A DNA stretch of 64,000 nucleotides from Deltaproteobacteria bacterium (GTDB lineage Bacteria > Myxococcota_A > UBA796 > GCA-2862545): assembly GCA_016938035.1 (NCBI GenBank), contig JAFGVK010000181.1, forward strand, positions 24,195-88,194, given 5' to 3'. The notes under the pieces are model-generated. The model saw only the letters and a list, made by a program, of their open reading frames with translations, searched no databases and was not told where the DNA came from. This document shows, one piece after another, positions 17,322-26,036 of this stretch. Position 1 is the first letter of the stretch. Each line of letters starts with the position of its first letter. Both the position numbers and the translations under genes were made by a program.

Positions 17322-19828
17322 TCGACCGACTCCAGCGCCCCCGCCTCCACCGAGGCGCCCTCCAGCACCGAGAGGAGCTCCTCCCGCGCCTGCTCCCAGG
17401 GGGCGGCGTGCGGGTAGACCACCTCGATCAGGTTGTCGAAGAACACTGTCCCCGCCGGCATCAGGTAGGGAGTCCCGGCCCCCAGCGGCCCGTGATCGTT
17501 GCCCACCATCACCGTGTACGGCACCCACACCCGCACGTCGATCGGGTAGTCGGGCGGCGCGTACCACGCGACCGACAGGCTGAACCCGTCCTCCGCGCTG
17601 TTCACCCCGTAGAAGCCCTCCACCTCGGGCACCAGCGGGCTGATCACCGCCCCCTCGACCGAGAGGAAGGGCTGCTGCGACTCCCAGGGGCGCACGCCCT
17701 GCGCCCACTCGTCCGTGTGATCGATGAGCAGATCGGTCATCGCCACCGCCTGCACCTTGGCCCACAGCTCCGGACGGTGCGCGAAGCGCCACCAGGTCCA
17801 GGTGAAGGCCATGGTCCCCAAGCCCTCTCGCACCCCCGTGCCTTGCACCACCCCCACCACCGGCCCACGCGCGAGCACGGACATCTCGCCGACGCCGTCC
17901 TGGAAGTCCACGTCCCACGAGCCGGAGTAGACGCCATTCCCACAACAGGAGAGGGTCTGGGAGCTCAGGTTCTCCGAGCCCTCCACCCCCAGGTAGTCGA
18001 GCAGCCCACCCGCCGACGGGTCGAGGAGTACCTCGGCCCTGTCGTTGCTCAGGACCGCCTCGTCCACCACCAGGTCGGTGTCGTAGGGCAGCGGCGCGCT
18101 CGGGTCGCCGACCCGGAGGTAGACGGCGAAGGGCTCCCGGGCCCCAGCAGCCAGCACCTCAAGGGTGTCCAGATCTCCGTCCTCACCGTACTCGAAGGCG
18201 AGCGCGCCCGCCTCGTCCCCCGCCGGGTCTGCGTGATCCGCCTTGGCCATCAGCGGCCCGACCTCGTCGATCCACTGCGAGGGGATCACCGGAAGGCCCG
18301 CCTCGCACGACTGGCGCACCAGGCGCAGGCTGCCCAGATCCACCGGCCCCTCCACCCCCGCCGCGTCGAGCTGCGCGCGCAGGTCCAGCGCCACCACCGC
18401 CGGCGCCGAGGCCAGGGCGCGGGAGCCGCCGGTGATCGTCACCGGGATCCGGTGCGGCCAGGACGCGTCCCACCACGCGTCCTCTGCGTCGGTGGCGCCG
18501 TCACAGTTGTTGTCTATGCCGTCGCAGACCTCCAGCGCGGCGGGGTGGACCGCCCGATCCGCGTCGTCACAGTCGGTCGCCTCTGCCAGCCACCCCTCCG
18601 GGGCCTCACAGCTCACCGCGCTCCCCACCTGCCCCGCGAAGCCGTCCCTGTCGAGATCCCTGTACCAGGTGGGCGCGTCCACCGCGTCGGTGTCCACCAC
18701 CCCGTCGCAGTTGTTGTCCACCGCGTCGCACACCTCGTCGACCCCGGGGCTGACCGCCTGGTCTGCCGGCGCGCAGTCGGTGTCATCCGCCACATAGCCC
18801 TCGGGCGCGGCGCAGGCTCGGGCGCTGACCGAGGGGTCTCCATACCCGTCCGCGTCGAGATCCTGGTACCAGGGGAGCGCGTCCACCGCCTCCTCGTCGA
18901 CCTGCCCGTCGCAGTCGTCGTCCGCGCCGTCGCAGGTCTCCACCGCCCCTGGGTGGACGGTGGAGCGCGTGTCATCGCAGTCGCCACCGGCGTCGACGTA
19001 GCCGTCAGGGCCCTCGCAGCCGACGGACTCCACGCCGCCGCCGTACCGATCCCGGTCGCTGTCGAGGTACCAGGTGGTCGCGTCGGTGGCCTCCTCGTCC
19101 ACCTGCCCGTCACAGTCATTGTCCGCGCCGTCGCACCGCTCCTCTCCGCCGGGGAAGGCGCTGGCGTCCAGATCGTCGCAGTCGGTGTCGTCGGCGACCG
19201 CCCCGCCGGGAGCCTCGCAGGCCACCACAGAGGCGCCAGGGTCTCCGTAGCCGTCCTGGTCCCTGTCCAGGTAGAACAGGCTGCCGTCCACCGGGTCCTC
19301 GTCCACCACCCCGTCGCAGTCGTTGTCGAGCGCGTCACAGCGCTCGTCCGCACCTGGGTAGACCTCCGCCCGCTGATCGTCACACTCCTGACAGGCGGGC
19401 ACCCCGTCGCCGTCCTCGTCCGCGTAGCCGACGCTGCCGTCGCAATTGTAGTCGGCAGGGTCCGCGCAGTCCGGCTCGGCGGCGCCCGGGTGGAAGGCGG
19501 GATCCGCGTCGTCACAGTCCGTCCCAGCCGCCACCGCGCCCTCCGGCGCCACGCAGGCGGGGCTCCCGGTCTCCGGGGCGCCGTAGCCATCGCCGTCACC
19601 GTCGGTGTACCAGAGGGGGGCGTCCGCGGCGTCCTCGTCCACCGCCGCGTCGCAGTCGTCGTCGACGCCGTTGCATGACTCCTCGGCGTCGGGATGCACG
19701 CTGACGTCGCTGTCATCGCAGTCCACATCGGACAGGTAGCCGTCACCGTCCGCGTCCACAACGGCTGCGTCCTTGGTGCGGCAAGCGGTGAGCGCGAGCA
19801 GGGTGAACAGGGCGACGCGGAGCTGCAT
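17318..19828 (-). CDS. Lipoprotein with MopE-type metal-binding repeats and a DUF2341-like C-terminal half
   Basis: 836 residues. The signal peptide MQLRVALFTLLALTAC ends in an LTAC lipobox. Residues about 20-460 consist of seven or so repeats of about 60 residues built on C(D/N)GxDNDCDGxVDE...WYxDxDxDGYG, the Asp/Cys-rich putative metal-binding motif known from MopE and frequent in Myxococcota; one repeat is degenerate (CADPADYNCDGSVGYADED). Residues from about 465 (WWDASWPHRIPVTITGG) resemble DUF2341 and continue as a beta-rich region of 370 residues. Probably a surface Ca/Cu-binding protein; the ligand of the C-terminal part is unknown. Monocistronic. Confidence 0.85.
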   Translation of the reverse strand: MQLRVALFTLLALTACRTKDAAVVDADGDGYLSDVDCDDSDVSVHPDAEESCNGVDDDCDAAVDEDAADAPLWYTDGDGDGYGAPETGSPACVAPEGAVAAGTDCDDADPAFHPGAAEPDCADPADYNCDGSVGYADEDGDGVPACQECDDQRAEVYPGADERCDALDNDCDGVVDEDPVDGSLFYLDRDQDGYGDPGASVVACEAPGGAVADDTDCDDLDASAFPGGEERCDGADNDCDGQVDEEATDATTWYLDSDRDRYGGGVESVGCEGPDGYVDAGGDCDDTRSTVHPGAVETCDGADDDCDGQVDEEAVDALPWYQDLDADGYGDPSVSARACAAPEGYVADDTDCAPADQAVSPGVDEVCDAVDNNCDGVVDTDAVDAPTWYRDLDRDGFAGQVGSAVSCEAPEGWLAEATDCDDADRAVHPAALEVCDGIDNNCDGATDAEDAWWDASWPHRIPVTITGGSRALASAPAVVALDLRAQLDAAGVEGPVDLGSLRLVRQSCEAGLPVIPSQWIDEVGPLMAKADHADPAGDEAGALAFEYGEDGDLDTLEVLAAGAREPFAVYLRVGDPSAPLPYDTDLVVDEAVLSNDRAEVLLDPSAGGLLDYLGVEGSENLSSQTLSCCGNGVYSGSWDVDFQDGVGEMSVLARGPVVGVVQGTGVREGLGTMAFTWTWWRFAHRPELWAKVQAVAMTDLLIDHTDEWAQGVRPWESQQPFLSVEGAVISPLVPEVEGFYGVNSAEDGFSLSVAWYAPPDYPIDVRVWVPYTVMVGNDHGPLGAGTPYLMPAGTVFFDNLIEVVYPHAAPWEQAREELLSVLEGASVEAGALESVD

Positions 19829-19957
19829 GGAGGTCTCTCACAGGACTGGACCACCCCCTCTGCATTGCGCCGAGGGGAACCCACCTAGCCAGCAGCCTAG
19901 CATCTACGCTCCGCACCGGCTCGGGCAAGTGCGGCGCCCGAGCCCAGCGAGCGTCCG

Positions 19958-20440
19958 CTACCTGCGCTTCTTCAGGTCCCGCATGATGTCCATCGCCGAC
20001 CTGCCGCCCTGCGGCGCGTCGTCCTCTTCCCTGGGGACGTGGACCGGCAGCGAGCCCGACGACGGCGTGGGCGCGGGGGTCATCCCACGCTCGCGCATGC
20101 TCTGCTCCTTCTGCTCCTTGCTCACCGAGCGAAAATTGCGGGAGCCAGAGCGCTGAGAGCGATCGTTGTTGGCCTGGGTGAAGCGATCAGCGAAGTTGCC
20201 CCGCCCCTGGTAGCCGCCGGGCACAGGCCCCTGCTCGAACTGCCCTGGGACCAGATCGTCGAGGGACATCTCCTCCGCCTCGTCCTCTGCAAAGGGATCG
20301 GCGATACCGAAGAAATCCACCACCTTCAGGGGCTCGCCGCAGTAGGGGCAGGCGGGCTTGCCGTCGCGGGTAGAGGCGCGATCCGGGTCGAAGGCCGCCC
20401 CACAGCTGGGACAGCGCGCGTGGTCAAAATACATGGACAT
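19958..20440 (-). CDS. Zinc-ribbon protein, unknown function
   Basis: 160 residues. The N-terminus has CPSCG and CPYCG, two CxxC knuckles about 20 residues apart forming a zinc ribbon (residues about 10-36). The rest is hydrophilic and probably disordered (GGYQGRGNFADRFTQANNDRSQRSGSRNF) and ends with a basic helix (AMDIMRDLKKRR). No catalytic motif. Possibly nucleic-acid or protein binding, which is inference. Confidence 0.7.
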   Translation of the reverse strand: MSMYFDHARCPSCGAAFDPDRASTRDGKPACPYCGEPLKVVDFFGIADPFAEDEAEEMSLDDLVPGQFEQGPVPGGYQGRGNFADRFTQANNDRSQRSGSRNFRSVSKEQKEQSMRERGMTPAPTPSSGSLPVHVPREEDDAPQGGRSAMDIMRDLKKRR

Positions 20441-20478
20441 GAGAACTCCTCACAGACTCACCGCAGCACCCTAGCACA

Positions 20479-21519
20479 CTACTCCCCCGTCGCGGCGCCG
20501 AGCAGGTCGCGCAGGGGATCGAGGAGCGCGCCGTACCGATCGGCCCGGCGCACTGAGCTGCTGTAGACCGGCCGGCGCACCTGTGCGTGCGAGGCGGTGT
20601 GCACGTCCCGGCGGACCTGGTGCGGCCTGGCGCAGGCGTCGTCCCACGGCAGCCCGACGAAGGCCACGATCCGCCTAGCCCAGCCCTCGGGGTCGGCGAC
20701 CACCTCCTCGTAGGGCACGTCGAGGAGCTGCAGGTCCGCGACCTGGCGCCAGTGCTCCATCAGGCGCAGGTACTGCAGGTAGAAGGCGCCGATCCACTCC
20801 AACTTGGTAGCGTAGGACAGCCCAGGACCGAAGTTCTGCGAGTAGATCGACACCGCCATGTCCAGGGGGTCCCTGGTGCAGTGCAGCACCCGAACTCCAG
20901 GGAGCAAGCGGGAGATCAGCCCCAGGTGATAGAAGTTGTGGGGCATCTTGTCCACCACCCGCGCCGCGCCGGGGGCCCTGGCCGCCAGGTCGGCCTGATA
21001 GCGCGCTCCCAGCCGCTCGATCTGGGCGGCGGTGATCCGCTCTGGGGCAAGGTACCACGCCTCCGCGCCGATCATCCCGGCCAGATCCACGGCGACCTGC
21101 CGCAGGTCCTCCAGCTCGCCCGCCCCATACACCGCCGGGTGCGCCGCGAGGATCTGCTCCACCAGGCTCGTGCCAGTGCGCGGCATCCCCAGCACCAGCA
21201 CCGGGAGCGTCGCCTCGCCAGGCGCCGCGGGGATCCCGCGCAGCACGTCGACCCCCAAATTCCGAATCATCGCCGAGACGGCCGCCTCCTGCTGCGCCGG
21301 ATCGAAGCTCAGGCCCCGCAGCGCGTGACCCCGCCGGTGCGCGAGGAAGGACTGCTCCCATCTGCCGGCAGCGTCGTGCAGATCGGCGAGGGCGTGGTAG
21401 ACCACCGACGCCTCGTGCGGCCCCAGCTCCGCCTGCGCGAAGGGGAGCAGCACGGGGAGCGCCTCGTCCCCCCGCTTGAGGCGCCGGCAGACGTCCGCGA
21501 GGCGCACCGCCGAGAGCAC
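20479..21519 (-). CDS. Sulfotransferase domain, downstream half of an amber-interrupted TPR-sulfotransferase gene
   Basis: 346 codons from a weak GTG at 21519 (no convincing ribosome binding site). After about 60 residues of TPR remnant (LADLHDAAGRWEQSFLAHRRG) comes a PAPS-dependent sulfotransferase domain with the 5'-phosphosulfate loop MPRTGTSLVEQIL and the 3'-phosphate motif CTRDPLDMAVSIY. It lies in exactly the same reading frame as the TPR gene at 21544-22440, and 24 bases separate the TAG at 21544-21546 from this GTG. TPR-sulfotransferases of about 600-650 residues are normally one protein, so this is best read as the second part of one gene broken by a nonsense codon, unless it is read through or re-initiated. 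Confidence 0.8.
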   Translation of the reverse strand: MLSAVRLADVCRRLKRGDEALPVLLPFAQAELGPHEASVVYHALADLHDAAGRWEQSFLAHRRGHALRGLSFDPAQQEAAVSAMIRNLGVDVLRGIPAAPGEATLPVLVLGMPRTGTSLVEQILAAHPAVYGAGELEDLRQVAVDLAGMIGAEAWYLAPERITAAQIERLGARYQADLAARAPGAARVVDKMPHNFYHLGLISRLLPGVRVLHCTRDPLDMAVSIYSQNFGPGLSYATKLEWIGAFYLQYLRLMEHWRQVADLQLLDVPYEEVVADPEGWARRIVAFVGLPWDDACARPHQVRRDVHTASHAQVRRPVYSSSVRRADRYGALLDPLRDLLGAATGE

Positions 21520-21543
21520 GGTGTTCTGCTCGCGCGGGATACG

Positions 21544-22440
21544 CTAGAGCAGGGCATAGGCCTCGTCATAGCGCCCTCTGCGCTCTAGCACCGTCGCTAG
21601 GCCCGCGACGGCGTCCGCGCCCCCCTCCAGCGCGGTCGCCTGGCGGAACTGCTCCTCCGCCTCGTCGAGCATCGCCCCCTGGACGAGGTTGAAGCCGAGC
21701 TTCACGCGATACAGCGGGACCTGGGGGGCCACCACCGACGCCGCGCGGAAGCAGGCGCGCGCCTCGACGTTCTCGCCCAGCCGCACCAGCGCGTCACCGA
21801 GCGCGACCAGGGCGCGCGCCTCGCGGGGCCTCAGCTGCACCAGCCGCCGCAGCGCCCCAACCGCGTCCTCCACCTTCCCGAGCTGGAGCAGGGCGCGGCC
21901 CAGCGACTCCCACCCCTCGGCGAAGCCTGGGTCCGCGGTGAGGTAGCTGCGCCAGGCACCCGCCGAGAGGGCGAGGTTCCCCCTGCGTCCAGCCTCCTCG
22001 GCCAACCACCTGGTGCTCCAGGGGTGTGACGGGGTCAGGTCCAGGGCCCTGCGGAAGCAAGCGCTCGCCTCCCCCCGCTGGCCGATGGCCTCCATCCCGA
22101 AACCCAGCTCGCCCCAGCTCCTCCCCGACGCGGGATCCAGCTCCACCGCGTCGCACAGCACCTGCACCCCCCGAGGCGCCTCCTGGAGCGACACCAGCGC
22201 GGCGCCCAGCGCTCGGAGCAGTGGCACGGACCGCGGCAGCCCCCGCTGCGCCTGCTCCAGCCACTCCCTGGCCCGCTCCGCCTCTCCATCGGCGAGGGCG
22301 AGCTGCCCCAGGAGCAACAGGACCTCGGGACGATCTCCCGCCTCTCGCCGGAGGGAGCGGAGGAGGCGCCTGGCGCCCTCGGGGTCTCCGCCCTCCAGCA
22401 GCTCGGCGGCTCTGGTCACGCGCTGTGAGTACTTCTTCAT
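21544..22440 (-). CDS. TPR half of an amber-interrupted TPR-sulfotransferase gene
   Basis: 298 residues from ATG 22440 (MKKYSQRVTRAAELLEGGDPEG). It consists of about eight tetratricopeptide repeats (ARRLLRSLRREAGDRPEVLLLLGQLAL, AFRAA-type repeats such as ASACFRRALDLTPSHP, EARACFRAASVVAPQVP). The last repeat (RRGRYDEAYALL) is cut by TAG at 21544-21546. The frame beyond it continues with coding character (RIPREQNTV, then LSAVRLADVCRRLKRGDEAL), completing the repeat and leading into the sulfotransferase domain. See the downstream entry for interpretation. Confidence 0.8.
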   Translation of the reverse strand: MKKYSQRVTRAAELLEGGDPEGARRLLRSLRREAGDRPEVLLLLGQLALADGEAERAREWLEQAQRGLPRSVPLLRALGAALVSLQEAPRGVQVLCDAVELDPASGRSWGELGFGMEAIGQRGEASACFRRALDLTPSHPWSTRWLAEEAGRRGNLALSAGAWRSYLTADPGFAEGWESLGRALLQLGKVEDAVGALRRLVQLRPREARALVALGDALVRLGENVEARACFRAASVVAPQVPLYRVKLGFNLVQGAMLDEAEEQFRQATALEGGADAVAGLATVLERRGRYDEAYALL

Positions 22441-22595
22441 GGGGGCCTCATCGACCGGGGTGAGGAGGGCTTGACCGCCAGCAAGGATAGCGCCGCGGCG
22501 TCCCCCGGCCCAGGCGACACCGTGGGGCGGACACCCGATCGGACGACAGGATCGCCCCGATCGCATAGAGGGGGCTCCTCTGCCACGGAGCCCAC

Positions 22596-23558
22596 ATGAC
22601 CCGCATTCTCCCCCTGATCGCCCTCCTCGCGCTAGGCTGCAACGGCGGCAACGACACCGGTGACACCGAGGAAGAAGACCTGCCGGTGTTCAACCCCGAC
22701 GACCCCGGCGTCCACATGTTCCTCACCCTCGGTGGCCTGGAGATGATGGGCAGCCCGATGGAGCTCGCGGTCGCTGGTTTCGGTCCCGCGGCGCGCGAGG
22801 ACTTCGATCAGGAGGCGCCGGACACAACCCCCCTCGACAGCTGCGTCGCGCTGGTCCAGACCGATCCGGTGGGGGAGTGCGCCGGCCCCGCCGACTGCGC
22901 CCCCGAGCAGCAGTGCGTCCCCGACTACGACGATGACGGCAACCCCGAGCCGGGCTCCGAGCACTGCGAGACCCCCCGCGCCCTGATGGATGTGGGCCCG
23001 ATGACCCTGGAGGGGAGCAACGCCGGGCCGCTCCAGCTCACCTACAACGCGGGGCAGGACGGGGCCTACACGAGGCCAGGAACCGACGGCACCCTCGACG
23101 CGGGGACCCTGGCCTGGGACACCACCTACAACTTCTACGGCGACGGCGACGCGGCGCAGGGCATCGGCCCCTTCTCCGGCGAGGTCTACCTCCCCGCCCG
23201 CCTCCAGCTCACCGCCCCGGCGATGCAGGACGTGGGGATGGGGATGCAGGGGGTGAAGATCAACACCGCCGCCCCCCTCACCCTCACCTGGACCGGCTCC
23301 TCTGCGCTGCCGCTCACCATCGATCTGTCTGGGGGATCCATGGGCGGCGACTCCGGCGCGATCCACTGCCGCGTGGCCGACGACGGGGAGTTCACCATCT
23401 CCGCCGAGCTGGTCGCGGCGGCCCACCTGGGCGATATGGCCTTCTTCAACATGCTCACCCTCGAGCGCGCCACAGCGGGCAGCGCAGAGGCGGACGGCCT
23501 GTCGATCGCGAAGGTGGACACCACCGAGACCCTGCTGATATTCGCCGGCCCGGAGTAG
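22596..23558 (+). CDS. Secreted lipoprotein of unknown function
   Basis: 320 residues. MTRILPLIALLALGC is a signal peptide with an LALGC lipobox, followed by an acidic stretch (NGGNDTGDTEEED). The mature part is beta-rich, with a four-Cys segment at about residues 86-127 and a Met/Gly-rich patch (MQDVGMGMQG) at about 210. No domain recognised. The start is supported by GGAG upstream of ATG 22596. It probably sits at the cell envelope. Confidence 0.75.
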   Translation: MTRILPLIALLALGCNGGNDTGDTEEEDLPVFNPDDPGVHMFLTLGGLEMMGSPMELAVAGFGPAAREDFDQEAPDTTPLDSCVALVQTDPVGECAGPADCAPEQQCVPDYDDDGNPEPGSEHCETPRALMDVGPMTLEGSNAGPLQLTYNAGQDGAYTRPGTDGTLDAGTLAWDTTYNFYGDGDAAQGIGPFSGEVYLPARLQLTAPAMQDVGMGMQGVKINTAAPLTLTWTGSSALPLTIDLSGGSMGGDSGAIHCRVADDGEFTISAELVAAAHLGDMAFFNMLTLERATAGSAEADGLSIAKVDTTETLLIFAGPE

Positions 23559-23625
23559 CCCGCGGGCCGGCACCGGCGACCCTGGCGAGGGTGTGGCACA
23601 GCTGACTGCCAGTAGGAGGCGGACG

Positions 23626-25761
23626 ATGTCGATGCAGCGCGCGAAGGGCTTCGGGGCACTGGAGGGGGTGTTTCGCCCCACCCTGCTGACCATACTCGGC
23701 GCCCTGCTCTATCTGCGAGAGGGCTGGCTGGTGGGAAGCACCGGCCTGGTCGGGGCGCTGCTGGTGATCGGGGCGGCCTATGCCATCACCGGGACCACCG
23801 CCCTCGCGGTCTCGTCGATCGCCACCAACGTCCGGGTGCGCCCCGGCGGGGCCTACGCCATCATCTCGCAGGCGCTCGGGCTGGAGGCGGGCGGCGCGAT
23901 CGCGATCCCGCTGTTCACCGCGCAGGCCCTGTCGGCCTCGATGTACCTGTACGCCTTCGCAGAGGGCTGGAGCTACCTGTTCCCGTCCCACCCGCGCGGG
24001 GTGGTGGTGGGGGTAGCCTTCGTGATCGTCGGCGCCCTGGCCTGGCGCTCCGCCTCGCTTGCCTTCAAGGCTCAGTCGATCATCGCCTGGCTGGTGGTGA
24101 TCGCCCTGGCCTCCGGCTTCGGGGGGCTGTGGACCACGGAGCTGCAGGCACCCACCCTGTGGGCGCACGGAGAGGTGAGCCTCGCGACCGCCTTCGGGCT
24201 CTTCTTCCCCGCCGCCACCGGCATCATGGTGGGGGTGGGCATGTCGGGAGAGCTGGCGGATCCCCGCAGGGCGATCCCCGCGGGCACCCTGGGGGCCTGG
24301 GCCCTGTCGGGGCTGGTGTACGCCGCTGCCGCGGTCTACTATGCCGCCATTGCCGCTCCCGGCGACCTGGTGAGCAACAGCCTGGTGATGGTGGACCACG
24401 CCCTGTGGGGGCCGCTGGTGCTGCTGGGCCTGCTCGCCTCTACCGCGCTGGCCGCCCTCTCCTCGCTGGTGGCGGCGCCCCGCCTGCTCCAGGCGATGGC
24501 CGAGCACGGGGTGCTGCCCAAGAGCGCCTGGCTGGCGGAGCAGACCGACGACCAGCCGCGCCACGCCCTGATCATCGCGCTGGGCATCAGCGCGCTGGGC
24601 CTCCTCTCGGGCTCCCTCGACGCGATCGCGCCGCTGATCACCGCCGCGTTCCTCGTCACCTATCTGGCGATCAACCTAGTGATCTTCTCTGAGCAGCGCC
24701 TGGGGATGCTCTCGTTCCGCCCCACCCTGCGTGCGCCCTCGTGGGCCCCCGTGGTGGGGATCGCCGCCTGCGGCCTCGGGCTCACCTCGGCGACCGGGAC
24801 CGCCGGTATGGTGGCGCTGATCGCGGTGATGAGCCTGTACCTGTGGCTCTCCAGCCGCAAGCTCAACACCCCCTGGGACACGGTGCGTTCGGGCATGGCG
24901 GTGTCGGTAGCCCAGTGGATCGCCCGGCTGACGGTGGGGATGCCCAGGTCACCCCGCGCGTGGCGCCCCGATCTGCTCGTCCCTGTGGGATCTCTAGCCG
25001 AGGCCAAGGCCCTGAAGCCGCTGGTGCGCGGGCTGACGGTCAGGGCGGGGAGCTGCCGCCTCGTGGGCGTGTCCAGCGCGTCAGAGCCGCTGTTCACCCA
25101 GCTCGCCGCGGTGGCGGGTGAGCTCAACGCGATGGGCACGGTCACCACCAGCACCTCGGTGCGGGCCGACGATTTCGGCGAGGGGGTGGAATTGGTGCTG
25201 GACGCGCAGCGCGGCGAGCCGCTCCCGGCCAACCTGCTGATCGCCGACGGAACCCTCAGGGAGGAAGAGGACCTACAGCAGATGCTAAGCCACTGCATGC
25301 AGCGAGACGTGGGCCTGCTGCTGATCGCGCCCCACCCCAAGCACGCGATCCGCCCCGGCGCGCGCTTTGTCGTCTGGCTGTCGGACCGCGCCCCCGAGTG
25401 GAGGCTGGAGCTGCAGATGGGCAACCTCGACCTGCCGCTGCTGATCTCCTGGCTGCTCACCCACGGGGAGGACGGCGGTCAGCTCACCCTGGCGACCGCG
25501 GTGCGGGACCCCTCCCAGCAGGAGGCGGCCAAGGCCTTCCTCGCCGAGGTGATCGACAGGGGCAGGCTCTCAGGCCGCACCGCCACCTTCGTCTCCGCGG
25601 CCCCCTTCCTCGACGCGGTCCGCGAGGCGCCGGCCGCCGACGTGCACGTCTTCGGGCTGGGGGACACGGTGGACAGCGCGTGGCTGCGGCTGCTCCAGTC
25701 CACCTCCGGATCCACCTGTCTCTTCGCCAAGGACGCAGGCGGCGCCTCCTTCCTGGCCTAG
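23626..25761 (+). CDS. SLC12-like (cation-chloride cotransporter-type) APC-superfamily permease
   Basis: 711 residues. The first ~430 residues form about 12 transmembrane segments of the APC fold and begin with the SLC12-type signature GVFRPTLLTILGALLYLREGWLVG, then RPGGAYAIISQALG and FFPAATGIMVGVGMSGELADPRRAIP. The C-terminal ~260 residues are soluble (PDLLVPVGSLAEAKALKPLVRG... onward), as in Na-K-Cl cotransporter relatives. Transported ions or amino acids cannot be fixed from sequence. AGGAGG at 23614-23619 selects ATG 23626. A strong hairpin follows the stop. Confidence 0.85.
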   Translation: MSMQRAKGFGALEGVFRPTLLTILGALLYLREGWLVGSTGLVGALLVIGAAYAITGTTALAVSSIATNVRVRPGGAYAIISQALGLEAGGAIAIPLFTAQALSASMYLYAFAEGWSYLFPSHPRGVVVGVAFVIVGALAWRSASLAFKAQSIIAWLVVIALASGFGGLWTTELQAPTLWAHGEVSLATAFGLFFPAATGIMVGVGMSGELADPRRAIPAGTLGAWALSGLVYAAAAVYYAAIAAPGDLVSNSLVMVDHALWGPLVLLGLLASTALAALSSLVAAPRLLQAMAEHGVLPKSAWLAEQTDDQPRHALIIALGISALGLLSGSLDAIAPLITAAFLVTYLAINLVIFSEQRLGMLSFRPTLRAPSWAPVVGIAACGLGLTSATGTAGMVALIAVMSLYLWLSSRKLNTPWDTVRSGMAVSVAQWIARLTVGMPRSPRAWRPDLLVPVGSLAEAKALKPLVRGLTVRAGSCRLVGVSSASEPLFTQLAAVAGELNAMGTVTTSTSVRADDFGEGVELVLDAQRGEPLPANLLIADGTLREEEDLQQMLSHCMQRDVGLLLIAPHPKHAIRPGARFVVWLSDRAPEWRLELQMGNLDLPLLISWLLTHGEDGGQLTLATAVRDPSQQEAAKAFLAEVIDRGRLSGRTATFVSAAPFLDAVREAPAADVHVFGLGDTVDSAWLRLLQSTSGSTCLFAKDAGGASFLA

Positions 25762-25796
25762 AGGCCCGCCGCGCTGGGGACTCCCCCGCGCGGCCT
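25762..25796 (+). terminator. Hairpin terminator after the transporter gene
   Basis: GCCGCGC (25768-25774) pairs with GCGCGGC (25788-25794); inner GGGG/CCCC extends the stem and outer AGGCC/GGCCT (25762-25766 and 25792-25796) flanks it. It starts at the base after the stop codon. No T-run. Confidence 0.5.
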
Positions 25797-25881
25797 GATG
25801 GAGCGCGCGCGGCGCGAGGGCGTCGGAAGGGGGCGTCGGGGCTGGCCTGCGACCCCAGAGGAGCGCGACGCGGCGCCCGCT

Positions 25882-25973
25882 GACCGTCTGGAAGACGCGA
25901 CGAGCCACTTCATCGGACGGTTCCTATGGAAGGATGACGCGCGTCCTGTGAGACTGTCCGGCGGATGGACCGG
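25882..25973 (+). repeat. 92-bp dispersed element, copy A
   Basis: Intergenic. It aligns without gaps over 92 bases to 63641-63732 (same strand, 71/92 identical by eye) and to the complement of 29260-29351 (74/92). The best conserved core is GTCCTGTG plus the flanking GAT...CTGTC. It ends four bases before a second short duplication (25977-26028). Not similar to a known family that I recognise. Confidence 0.8.
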
Positions 25974-25976
25974 CGC

Positions 25977-26028
25977 CGCAGCTCCGAGAGGTCGGCGATG
26001 TGCCCCAGGATCGCGGCAGCACCGCGCC
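25977..26028 (-). repeat. Duplicated 3' end of the radical SAM gene
   Basis: 52 bases that repeat 26041-26092 (47/52 identical), offset by 64 bases. In the gene's direction it would encode an equivalent of the protein's C-terminus (GAAAILGHIADLSELR against GATAILGHIADFSRLR), but it lies after the stop codon. It abuts element copy A. Confidence 0.75.
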
Positions 26029-26036
26029 AAGAGCGC

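Noticed and set aside
17318..19828. Regularly spaced repeats that could suggest a CRISPR or satellite
   Set aside because: They are in-frame coding repeats of the Asp/Cys metal-binding motif; units vary and there are no unique spacers.
19829..19900. Possible further copy of the 92-bp element upstream of the MopE-repeat gene
   Set aside because: Only an 11-base core (GTCCTGTGAGA) agrees; the rest does not align.
21544..21546. TAG as a pyrrolysine codon
   Set aside because: No pylT/pylS genes or other in-frame TAG genes are seen, and sulfotransferases are not pyrrolysine proteins; nonsense mutation or sequence error is simpler.
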